NCBI GenBank assembly: GCA_015680685.1
Contig: MNCI01023335.1
Coordinates: forward strand, 103,798-167,797
Length of the DNA stretch: 64,000 nt
Origin: Gnetum montanum
Lineage: Eukaryota > Streptophyta > Gnetopsida > Gnetales > Gnetaceae
Direction of reading: 5' to 3'
This document shows, piece by piece, positions 22,663 through 32,457 of this stretch (positions are counted from its first letter, which is position 1; each line of letters starts with the position of its first letter). The position numbers and the translations under genes are program-made. The notes below the pieces were generated by a model. The model saw only the letters and a program-made list of their open reading frames with translations, did not search any database and was not told the DNA's origin.

Positions 22663-24261
22663 TATAATGATGGAAAACGTCGATCGCTGGAAACTACCGA
22701 ATGAAGATCCGTGTACACAGTCTTAACCACGGATCCGTGCGAGGGCCGTGCTAGATAAAACGAATCCACGGTGCCCTGAACGATCTTGTCAATCAGACAG
22801 GGACTTACTCAATCAATAAATTGACGAATATTGTGATAATATGTGTATTATATAGATATTCCATGAAACAAATTGATTCGATAAATCGTAAAAGGAGTAG
22901 AAAACGATGTAAATAAATTGAAATAACGACAACGCCAACGCGACAAGGAGGATTGGATTTAAGAAGCATGCGCAATTCCAAGATCTATGTTTTGACTCGA
23001 AGACTGAGTATATTGTATGCAAAGTTCCGATGGCAAACTCTGCTTATCTTGTGCGAAGCATATACAAAATAACAAGAAAACTGCTCAACAAGCAGTACAG
23101 AATGAAGCTTGGTCTACCTCGAAAGCCAAAGATGGAATGTAAGGAAGGTCAAGCCTGGATGTCTATCGATCAATTGTTTCTGATCAATAAATCTTGCCAA
23201 CCGCACCAGACGATCTCTCAATCTCTGATCTACTCCCTTTTCCTTTGGTAGTCTCTGCTCAAAATTGCCAATGATCGCCAATGGAGAGAACTATATTTTT
23301 TCCGAAAGACTGATCACTCCTACTACCAATGCTCAAGCAATGTCTTCTGTCTCTGCTAAAAGGTGATGTCCCAAAGAAAAGCTGAAGATCCCCTTCTTTA
23401 TTCACCAACTAGAGTATTTATAAGCTCGGTAGTACGTGAAGGAGGCATGACCCTAATGACACGTGTCTCGAACCTTCAGAATGCCGTTGACTTGGCAAAC
23501 TTTGTGTTGAAATTGGTCATGTTGCATCATGTTTTTGGGAAAAGGGGAAAAGCACGCTATCAACCACTTCCGCTGAAGCTGTCTCATGATTACGTTGCGA
23601 TACGCTGATGAGCGTATTATGTGTATGGATAATAGATGCGTGTCGGGTACTGCCTTAGTTGACTTTAGGCTATATTACTCTCGTTTACGCTACATAGCAT
23701 GGCAGAGCGTAATAGAGCATGAAAGTAGTTGATTCGAGTTGTTTTATGCTTATTTACGCCGCAAAGCGTAATGGAGCATAAAAAAAATGATCAACTTTAC
23801 AATAAGTTATGCTTGTTCATGCTGCATAGCATAATGAGTGTAAAGTGACCAATCTACAAAAAAGAAGAAATCAATCTGTTGTGCTTCCTTGGACTTTGAC
23901 TTTGACTTCCTTGAAGCTTGTTACGCTGCTCTGCGTAATGGAGCGTAAACTCAGCCCTGGACAAAAGACTTAGTGGAATATGCAATAAGTCTTAGACCTT
24001 AAACTTCGTCCAATTCGCCGAAGTAAGTTACTTTTTGATATTGAGCTATGCTAAATAGAGTTACGCTAAGAGACACTACACTATGTTGCGTAATGTAGCG
24101 TAAAGAGAGAAAACAAAGTAAGGTTGAAATTTGTAAGAAACTTGGAGACTTGATGCTGCATGCCTCTTTGCCTTGTTCTGTCTTCTGGATTTCTGTCGCA
24201 AACTTTCTCCTGAATTGTGAATCTTCGCCTTAGGCCAATTCGCAATTTCTACGGTGTTTCA
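22663..24261 (-). repeat. 5' LTR of element A
   Basis: 1,599 bp, TATAATGATGG (terminal TG changed to TA) to GGTGTTTCA, followed by target duplication GATTA. It carries the same inverted TATA region (about 23405-23420) and TACGCT palindromes as the 3' copy. The pairing with 7358-9011 defines the element. Confidence 0.92.
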
Positions 24262-24965
24262 GATTATAATCGAAGAACCCATCCATGAAGGATAGTAGAG
24301 CATGATCAGCCGTAGTGTCAATGAGCTGGTCAATACTTGGTAGTGGGAAGTCATCTTTAATCATTTCCTTGTTCAGATCCCAGAAGTCTATATAGATTCG
24401 TATCCCTCCCATTTTCTTAGAAACTACAATGATGTTTGACACCCATTTCGAGTAATCGACTGCTAAAATGAAACCTTCTTGGTATAGCTTAGCGATTTCA
24501 TCACGTACGGCTAGTGCTATTTTTGGTTTAATCTTTCAAGCCTTTTGCTTAACCGGTTTGACACATGGGTCCAATACAATGTTATGTTGTATTAGCTGTG
24601 GGTCTAATTTCGGCATGTGATTGTAAGACCATGCGAATACTTTCACGTTGTCTTGAAGGACTATGGATACATCTTCTTACATTTGTTGGTCCAGGAGGGA
24701 ACTTAGTTTTAGCATTTTTTCCCCTCTAGATGTTGTTATTTGCGCTTCAATGAGAGGGTCATCGATCACATCCCCAGACTCTAAGTCTAAGGCTTGGACC
24801 AAATGTTTAGGCCAGTCTAGGGACATTTCCAAGGATGCTGCAGTGTTATCAGTTGATGAATCCCAGTCTATCGACTCTAAGTCTGGGTATCTTGCAAGCT
24901 TTCCATGAGGACCTGTTAAAATTAACAGCGAGTGTAGATCATGCTGCATGGCCATCTTGTTTAAC
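24262..24965 (-). pseudogene. pol of element C, N-terminal part (upstream of the A insertion)
   Basis: Continues the RT frame cut at 7357. The minus-strand reading runs from an acceptor-like GTGGTAG|G (ending 24966) through MAMQHDLHSLLILTGPHGK, then SNIIVVSKKMGGIRIYIDF and DDFPLPSIDQLIDTTA, and stops at the GATTA target duplication. Stops and a frameshift separate these blocks. This part holds the pol N-terminus and RT fingers; the YVDD palm is on the far side of A. Confidence 0.85.
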
Positions 24966-25077
24966 CTACCACAATAAGAATAAGCTCGGTCAAGTGATAC
25001 CTAGTTGAAGCCATGGTGCAAAATAGTAAATATAATGAAACATGCAATGATTGTCAAACATTTGGCTACATTCGCAG

Positions 25078-25455
25078 ATTACCAGTTTAAGGTCTTGGTG
25101 GACCGTAAGTGGATTCAAACATGCAACCGATGCTAAGTTTGCCATTTTAAGGTCGTGGTGAACCATTAATAGGTAGGCTTTGTAGAATGTTACTAGTTTA
25201 AAGTCTTTGCGGACCATGGTACATAGGTTTTTGAATGAAGTTACTAATTTAAGGTCTTTGTAGATCATTAATAGGTTTTTTTAGATACAGTTACTAGTTT
25301 AAGATCATTGCAGACCATGGTGTATCTTTAGATAAAGTTTCTAGTTTAAGGTCTTTGTAGATCGTCGTGTGATTTTAGATAAAGTTACTAGTTTAAGGTC
25401 TTTGCAGACCATGGCGTGTAGGCTTGGGATGGGTAGGTTTCTAATTTAAGGCAAG
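25078..25455. repeat. Tandem hairpin-motif array upstream of the antisense gene, element C
   Basis: About eight units such as CTAGTTTAAGGTCTTTGCAGACC with GGTC/GACC arms and 6-nt loops, spaced 45-60 bp. A and B keep only a single unit at the equivalent place (13812-13848 and 35752-35785). It lies just before the antisense TATA box. Confidence 0.85.
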
Positions 25456-25596
25456 GAAAAATTTTTAGTTGGGCCCACCTATTCGCGAACAGGGATGTTA
25501 CGCTATTGCAGATTTATGAAACGGCAGTACTATGCTACATGAGGCATCCCACATTACTCGGGGTGCAAAAATGGCAAGTTATTTTCACCACATCGG

Positions 25597-25606
25597 CTAT
25601 AAATAG
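25597..25606 (+). promoter_or_regulatory. TATA box of the antisense gene, element C
   Basis: CTATAAATAG, the best-preserved of the three; TATAA starts 140 bp before the ATG at 25738. The region between would be the 5' untranslated leader. Confidence 0.65.
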
Positions 25607-25737
25607 GGCTTTACCCTTGGTGAACTTGTCATTTTCGCTGTTAGAGTGCAGAGTCCACATCCAAAGCATAGTGCAATCATGCTGAGAGAAAGTGAAACAT
25701 TGTAGCGTAGCAGCTGATAGCATTTGCAAGTGAAGCG

Positions 25738-27702
25738 ATGGCACCTAAAGGTGAATGTAAGAACTGAGGGCTTGCTAAAGTGGATGAAGTCACAGACACT
25801 TTGGGGTGCTTGACTTAGGCATGCATCGTAGTGCAAGAGGAGACTCCATCTACTAAGTAAGTCATTACGTTGCCTTTGTTGTTTAGACTTCTACAATCAT
25901 TGTTGTTGAAATCCGCATATTTTGCCATTGTTTTGGTCATCATTTTGGCTGCTACACTGCTGCTGTCACTGGTTGGCCACAACAGCTATACAGATGTTAT
26001 GCTATAGCCACATGTAGGATTGCCTTGGCCACTAGTCACAAGGGTTTGGGTGAGTTTTGACAGCCTAGCGTATGGCTAGCATAGCTTGCTACCTTCAAGA
26101 GCATGGCATAGCAATTTGACAAATGAGACACGTGTTGAACGCAGTACAACACGAATTATTTTGTACAACCAAATTATGGTTGGGATTGTTGCAGCACAAT
26201 AAACTCATATTCGTGTGCATTTTGTAATGCTTTTACTACAGTATGCTAGTACGTTGCAAGGTTTAGTAGGTTTGTCATTTTGTTACGCTGTTAAGGCTAC
26301 AATACCATTGGGCTGCTGAATTTGTTAAAATTGCTATATGGCCATGATTTTCTTGTTAATGCATTGATTGCATCATTGCATTGTTGTGCGTTTTCTTGTT
26401 CCTATTCATTTGCTACATTACGCATTATGTAGGCACTGTTGCATTGTGTGCGGCTTGATGACCCTGCTACGCTGTGAACCTTGCATTGTTGTTTATTTGC
26501 ATACATTTGTTATATATATATATATTTATGTATATTTTTTTGGACTGTGAAATATTGCTACGCTACATGCAATAGGATTTCCATACTACACTATATGTAA
26601 TGAGAGGGTTATGCTACGCTACATGTAAACTTTGCTTGTACATAGTGCTAATGTTTAGTTCTTCATTGGTGTAGGGTTATGTTGAAACCCATTTTTATTA
26701 TCATGGAAATTGTAGGAGTCCTGTGCTGCTTAAGTGAATTAGTGGCCAATGTCCCTTCTCCTCATGCACGTGTGGAGCGGCAAGCGGTCTGGTTCTAGGA
26801 GGGTGCATGGGACTTCTTATAATCCTCCTCCAGCACTTTAATGTGATCGTTTGGTCACACTTGTCGATGGAGACAACAACTGAAATTACAAAAACCCTGT
26901 TGCCTGGGGCCAATCGAGGTATTCTAAAATTTTTAACTGATGGGTCAATCAGGGGCGAGTAGGCAGAAGGTTCTAACTAGCATCCAAAAAGCCTAAGATG
27001 CTTAAGTTGGATTTGGAAAATGCCTGAGTGTAAGTGCTATCACTTATACAACACGTTTTTTATTGCCTGTCACATGGGCACCTACTTTTAGAACCCACCT
27101 AGAACCATTTACTATGCTGGTGGGTGAGTTCTATATGAAGGTATTTTGTTGTGTAATACATGCTACGCTAGACATAGGTATTAATAGTGTATTTATGCTT
27201 TTTTGTCTGTGTTACTAGGTTTTTCATTGATAAAAGTGGTCTCCACGGTGACATAGATGCCTTGGCATTGGCACAGATGGCCCTGTGGGAGTTTTATTCC
27301 ATTGGGAATGTGCCCGTCGGCATGATAGGCCAATGTGGGGGTGAGTTTAGAACCTATCCAACCTGGTATTTCCAATTTTATTGGAAGTGTAAAGAAGCCA
27401 GTTGGTTGGATGGGGAATGGGCTTTCCTTAGGCTGCTCACTATTGAAGACATGTTGGTGGATCTTCCACCATTTTCTATGCTGTTCAAACCTGATATGTT
27501 AAATTTTGAATTCACTGTTAAATGTTTAAATGATGTTTACCTTTTGCTAACCTTCTTTCTCTTTTTTTTGTGAATTTTTTTAGCGGCAAAGAAATCCCAG
27601 GAGGTGACTATGATTGCCTCTAAGAATAATGAAACCAACCTCTTCTTGAAGTATGGGGAGGTGGAGGAGACCCAGTGCTAGCTCTACAATGGGGCCCCAA
27701 CC
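25738..27702 (+). pseudogene. Antisense multi-exon gene, element C (exons 1-4, truncated)
   Basis: Exon 1 25738-25856 (119 bp, exactly as in A and B; starts MAPK; consensus donor GTAAGT; internal TGA and TAG fit CGA and CAG changed by C to T). Intron 1 is expanded to 818 bp (287 in A, 259 in B) and holds an (AT)n run near 26510. Exon 2 26675-27123 (449 bp) with donor GTGAGT; exon 3 27219-27493 (275 bp, donor GT changed to AT) starts FFIDKSGLHGDIDALALA; exon 4 starts 27584 (EVTMIASKNNETNLFLKYGE) and homology ends near 27702. The copy is old yet the first exon lengths persist. Function unknown. Confidence 0.7.
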
Positions 27703-28750
27703 ATACACAAAAGAAAAATTGAAATCATGAAAAATTGAAAACTACACAAAAGACAACTATACAAGATAGCTAAAAAAATTCTCTACGAATTGATTACAAC
27801 TAAAATTTAAACAAAACCACAGCCAATAGAAACATAAAAACTAATGCTAAATATCCAAAAAATTAAATTTTAATAATTCATACCCATTTTCTTAACAAAA
27901 AATTCACGAGTAGGGTTTCTTTTTTGCTAAAAATAGTAAAAAACACATAAAAATTGACTAAACCTAATTTAAAAACCACATAAACCAAAGCCCAAATGAT
28001 CAAGTAACCATAAAAATGTATAAAAACCATTAAATAACAATGAAATATTTTTATAAAATTACATTTTATCAAACATGATAGCCTAGATTTGAGAAAATGG
28101 CCTCATTCTAAACTAGGAAATAGCAAAAAATGACTAGAAACACAAAGAAAATGGCTAGCAAATGGCTACCTTGGGGTGATTGCAGCCAAAATCTACCCTA
28201 TCATAGACTATGAAAGGTGTGAGATTCCTCTTGTTGCTACATTTGCATCTTCCAAGACTAGGATTTTGTTGCTTCCTCCCTTTCTCTTGATTGTTCTTAC
28301 CTCCAATGTTGAAGAAACATTGGAAACCTAAAGGTTCTTGGTAGCAATGCTACTTTGGAAGAAAGCTTCAAGTAACCACATTGAAGGATGAGAAGTTTCA
28401 AAAGGAAGGTCTTTTTGAGAGCTCTTATCCAATGTGTTGTGATGAGAGAATGAGGTTTGTGTTGGATTCTTGGCAAAATTGTGCATAAAAACTAGATCTA
28501 AACCTAGACATCCTCTTGAATACCCTTGTTGCCAATTTTGGGCATTAGAACTCATGGTACACTAGAAGTGCAAAGGGGAGAAGTTTAGCCAATGTTGGGA
28601 TGGTGGGAGTTAGCACCAGGATTGAAAATTTTAAATTTTTTGGTGGGCCCCACTAGACACTTCCCATGCAAAGTGTGTTCTAAGTTTGAAAACCTTCTCT
28701 ACACTAAGGTTTGAATTTCTTGGAATCCATAAAACCATGTTCTAATCTTA
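27703..28750. other. Unassigned AT-rich DNA between element C and the ~185-bp array
   Basis: No gene supported. 27703-28140 is very AT-rich without open frames of note. On the minus strand 28555-28328 is open for 75 codons (starting MSSNAQNWQQGYSRG), but I cannot match it to a family and nothing continues it. It may be the remains of another repeat; it marks the break where C was truncated. Confidence 0.4.
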
Positions 28751-28766
28751 TCCCCCCTTCACCGAT

Positions 28767-29741
28767 GCTACATAGCATGGATCTAGCATGGGTTCTAGCC
28801 TCCTATTTCCCATGATCATAGAACCTTACCCTCGCCATTTTTGGTAGTTGCAATTAATATAGACAAATCCTAGACCCTGGTAGGGGGTAAAACATCTATA
28901 CAACTTACCACTTTGAGTAATTATGTTGGCCCAACATTGCCCAGGGGGTATAACATCCATACCCATTCTTTGTTGTCCATTAAGCCCTAGTTTAACCTCA
29001 AGGTGGGTTCACATAATCTTAAACCCCTCCAGTCACCTTTGACAGCTTTGAAACCCTATTAAACCTAATCAAAAGTGCTTGAAAATTTGAGGTTTTTTTG
29101 GAGACACATTGAGGAGGGATCCATCCATGCTACCTAGCATGGCTCCAACATGGATGGATGGGGTGTGACCTCAAAACCATGAAATCAACCACCTAGTTAC
29201 CATATCTCAACTCTAACGCCCCTTTCTAGCCTTCAGTGGCCAAATACAAGAAACACATCTAATTTTACATCATCCATCTTCCCCATGTTGGTGAACCCCC
29301 CACCCACACTGACTAGCATGGCTCCAAAGTGGATGCCCTAGGGGTAAGCCATAAAAGCCCTCTTGTAGCCTTAAATAATCATAAAATTCATTCTAGTAGC
29401 CTTAATACCCCTTCATGATCTCTAGTAGTTGACACTTGTCAAAACTTGAGTTAATTTTCATGTCTAAAACCTTAACCACATTGGGGAACCCACCATCCAC
29501 ATTGCTAAGTGTGGGTCTAGCATGGGTATTTTAGGGGTAATACATAAAATCCATTTGTTGACCAAAAATAGCCTTGAAATCTACCCTTGTGATCACACAA
29601 CCCTACTAGAGCCTCTCAAAACCACCATATGTGCTAAAATTGGTTCAAAAATAGAAAAAAGCTATCATCCTCCCTTTCATCCATGCTAGGGCCACACTAC
29701 CCATTATGGCTCAAAGGGGGATGACTGTAGAAAGCACTAAG
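28767..29741. repeat. Degenerate ~185-bp tandem array, left part
   Basis: A motif like CATGCTACCTAGCATGGCTCCAACATGG, followed by GGGGTATAACC or GGGGTAA, recurs near 28767, 28923, 29127, 29305, 29495 and 29681, at about 160-205 bp. Between cores there is a recurring CTTTGAAACC...TTAAACC phrase. The array continues at 45536 once element B is removed. It is diverged and AT-rich with no coding content. Confidence 0.7.
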
Positions 29742-31000
29742 TGTAACGACAGAAAACGTCGGCAGCTGGAAATACCAATCGAGGTTCCGTGTATACAGTT
29801 TTAACCACGGATCCGCGTGAGGGCTATGCTGGAAAAAGCGAATTTGCNAACTTGATGCAAAAATGAGCACAAAACAACAAGGAAACTGTCCAGACAGAAG
29901 TCTGATCTACCTCGTAGGCCAAAGCTGGGATGCAAGAATGGTCAAGCTCTGAGGTCTGCTGATCAATTACTTTTGATCGGTAGAGTCTGCAAACTGGGCG
30001 AGACAATCCCACACTCCCTGTTCTACTTCTTTGCTTTGAGTAGGTTTTGCTCAGGGCAGCAATCGCTGATGGAGAAAGTCGTATCTTCTCCAAAGGAATG
30101 ATCTCTCTTGTTGTTAAGGCTCAAGTGCTCTGTGCTCTGTTCTTGCTGAAGGATGGCGATGTCAGCAGTTACCAAAAGGTTACTCTTTGTTTCTCTGCTC
30201 AAGGTGATAAGTGCTTCCTTGCTCAGAAAATGCTCTTGCCCTTTTGATTTTCTGCCGCTAAGAGTGATAAATGCTCTAGTGCTCTGCAAAATGCCTCTGC
30301 TACTCTGATTTTCCAACCCTTGTATCTTTGTCAATTGAGGTATTTATAGGCCGTGACGCTCCGTGGAAGGGGCGCAACCCTGATGACATGGGTCCCGGAT
30401 ATTTCGGGTTCCGTTGACATGACCATTTTAAGTCAGACTATGACTACGCACAACATGCTCGTTTGCGTGTTGTGCGTGTGAAGAGTAGGTACATGTTGAG
30501 CGTGCTTCAATTGCTTACAGGCTGTATTACACTCATTTGCGTTGTGTTGCATGTATGAGCATAATCCGGTACAAAAAAAAATAGGCTCAGAATTGTCTTA
30601 CGCTCACTACGCAGCTGCGCGTAACGAAGCGTAAACAATGTCTAATTTACGCTCACTACGCAGCTGCACGTAACAAAGCGTAAACAATGTCTAACTTACA
30701 CTCACTACGCAGCCGCGCGTAATGAAGCGTAAATAATGCCCAGCCTTAGTGATGAAATACGCAATGATATGCACTGCCGCGTAACGAGCGTAAAGACAAG
30801 TTATCCATGCGCCACGAGAAAAAGTGTCGAACTGTTGCGCTTCTCTAGACTCTGCCTTTGACTATTTTGTAGCTTATTACGCTTATTACACTGCCGCGCG
30901 TAATAGAGCGTGAACTTGTCCTTGAACAAAGCTGATGCGTGCTCTCGCTTGAATTGCGAATCTTTGCCTGAGGCCGACTCGTAATTTTCACAGTGTTTCA
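29742..31000 (-). repeat. 3' LTR of element B
   Basis: TGTAACGACAG to AGTGTTTCA. Against the 5' copy, about 300 bp are missing at the N at 29848. Inverted TATA box TATTTATAGG at 30341-30350. The LTR core matches 44330-45530 closely. It is diverged from the A and C LTRs except at the termini and in the GTTTTAACCACGGATCCG region. Confidence 0.92.
30597..30745. repeat. Three tandem ~57-bp palindromic repeats in the B LTR
   Basis: Units of TTACGCTCACTACGCAGCTG...GCGTAA...AGCGTAAACAATGTC are repeated three times; the same triple is at 45126-45275 in the 5' LTR. Each contains TTACGCT...AGCGTAA arms around a CGCAGCTGCGCG-type centre, so a stem-loop is possible on either strand. Confidence 0.8.
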
Positions 31001-31015
31001 ATGGCCCCTCTTTGT
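31001..31015 (-). promoter_or_regulatory. Polypurine tract of element B
   Basis: On the minus strand CAAAGAGGGGCCAT abuts the 3' LTR. Confidence 0.88.
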
Positions 31016-31041
31016 TGACGGTTAGAGGACTTGCCCGAAAG

Positions 31042-32050
31042 ATGTCGACAAAGAATGCAAAACACCGAATTGGCAGAAGCAAGAACAATGTCCATCCATG
31101 GCTACTCAAGTGTTGCCCTGTCAACATGGAAGAGCAAAGCCGGAAGGTATGGGAGATAGAGGGATATAACTGGAAACAGGTTCGGGGAAGATGCAAAATG
31201 AGTTATGATGGTAGGGGCATGAAATATGCTCGTACACATAGAAATGTATGCTCATTTATGTCAATAGGAATGCTTTCAGATGAGCGTAGCGCACCAATCT
31301 AAGATTTCTCTATTACAGATTGTAGCAGGAATGCATGAAAAAGGAGTGTGGCGCATCACTTCTACCATATCTCTGCTGGTGTGAGTGCAGAAAATGAATA
31401 CTTGCATATGGAGGTGCTGCGTATGGGCAGCGAGTGGTGGGGATGAAAGGAGATAAGAGCTAAGGGTAGGATTTGTGAGAGGTAGAGGTATGCAGGTCTA
31501 AATGGACAGGAAAATCCAAGCAGCCATTTCAACACCCTGATGTACTTCACCGCTCAGATGGACGCACCTTTGGATGACATTCTCCAAGGCAAGTAACCTG
31601 CAACCAAAAAAGAAAGTAGAGGACACTATTGCTCATGCGAACAAAGGGCGATATTGTAGAAACGAGCGCTATTTGATGTGAGGTAGGACAGTCGGGCTGT
31701 GCGAAAGGAGCCAGAGCATGCGGGCGGAGCCGCCAATCCTGACGATTGGCCTAGCATATCTTCGCCAAAAGGCATCAGACACAGTGCACCTGACTGGTTG
31801 TATAAGGAACCAGCCAGATGAATCTGCGAAGTCGGCGTCCGATAGCGATGATTGGCGGAGGTTCCCGAGGCCTTTGTCGACAAGGATTTCGTTGGGGCTC
31901 CGATTGGTGAGGCAAAACTCTCAGAGGTACTACGACTGCGGCAGGCACGATGACGGCATCTCCGAGGGATCAGTAAGATCCCTCTTAGCTTATCTGAGGA
32001 ATCAGTAGGATGCCAGTGGGGAGGCGAGGCTAAGACTGTCCCAGTATCCC
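31042..32050 (+). pseudogene. Possible second antisense gene (aORF2) of element B
   Basis: Block 1: ATG 31042, MSTKNAKHRIGRSKNNVH, open for 86 codons. Block 2 (about 31515-31592): after ATGGACAG, contains MYFTAQMDAPLDDILQG and ends at GTAACC. Block 3 (31718-32008): GLAYLRQKASD, DSDD, GISEGSV, LLAYLRNQ. The blocks are collinear with A at protein level on the plus strand. The donor-like GTAAGA at the end of block 1 in A and C is altered here. Minus-strand frames through block 3 are also open but share less protein similarity with A. The gene is unrecognised and its existence is an inference from conservation. Confidence 0.4.
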
Positions 32051-32112
32051 ACCTCGTTGGTTGTGCAGCTGTACAAAGATCATCACGCTCACCTGATTTA
32101 CATGGCAGTAGT

Positions 32113-32425
32113 CTGTAGGCCCGAGTTTTAAGTCCTGGTAGACTGCCGTTACTGGTTTTAAGTCTCAGCAGAGTCCCAGTTTAAAGTCCAGGCAGACTGA
32201 GAAGTGCTAGTTTTACGTCGTAGCGGACGCTCAGTGCTAGTTTAACGTCGTAGCGGACACCTGGTGCCAGTTTTACGTCGTAGCGGATGGTTACAACTTG
32301 CCAGTTTAGCGTCGTGGCAGATGTGTGCAAGGCATGATAGTTTTACGTCGTAGTAGACGATCAGTGCTAGTTTAATGTCGTAGCGGACACCTGGTGCCAG
32401 TTTTACGTCGTAGCGGACGAATACT
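32113..32425. repeat. Tandem hairpin-motif array, element B, 3' of integrase
   Basis: About nine units. Arms include AGTC/GACT (AAGTCCTGGTAGACT) and CGTC/GACG (ACGTCGTAGCGGACG), each around a 6-nt loop. It ends just beyond the integrase stop, as in C. Confidence 0.85.
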
Positions 32426-32457
32426 GTCATACCTGATTACTCACACTATAGATACTG

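Larger units (their letters stand above)
7358..24261 (-). mobile_element. Element A: full-length Tat-lineage (Ogre-like) gypsy retrotransposon, nested in C
   Basis: 16.9 kb with two LTRs of about 1.6 kb. Target duplication is GATCA (7353-7357) versus GATTA (24262-24266), one mismatch, and joining the flanks restores the RT reading of element C. Internal order on the minus strand: PBS (22638-22656), gag-protease (22410-18590), hairpin spacer, antisense gene (14102-17993, plus strand), pol (13623-10328), hairpin spacer, possible aORF2, PPT (9012-9026). Single-base Ns at 7532, 12402 and 17513 mark assembly joins where sequence is duplicated or missing relative to other copies. Stops occur throughout gag and pol, so it is inactive. 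Confidence 0.92.
1092..27702 (-). mobile_element. Element C: Tat-lineage gypsy retrotransposon, split by element A and truncated at the right
   Basis: Minus-strand element. On the + strand the order is 3' LTR (1092-2857), PPT, spacer, integrase, two RNase H domains and RT up to 7357, then 16.9 kb of inserted element A, then the N-terminal part of pol (24262-24965), a hairpin-motif spacer and the first four exons of the antisense gene (25738-27702). The protease, gag and 5' LTR are missing: homology stops near 27702 inside antisense exon 4. It is the most decayed of the Tat copies with a visible pol core, with many stops and indels. Confidence 0.85.

Noticed and set aside
26508-26535. (AT)n microsatellite
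   Set aside because: An ordinary short simple repeat inside antisense intron 1 of C.
31718-32008. Minus-strand frame overlapping aORF2 block 3 as an extension of integrase
   Set aside because: Integrase ends at a stop at 32458 with a conserved C-terminus and a repeat array intervenes; protein similarity to A is stronger on the plus strand.
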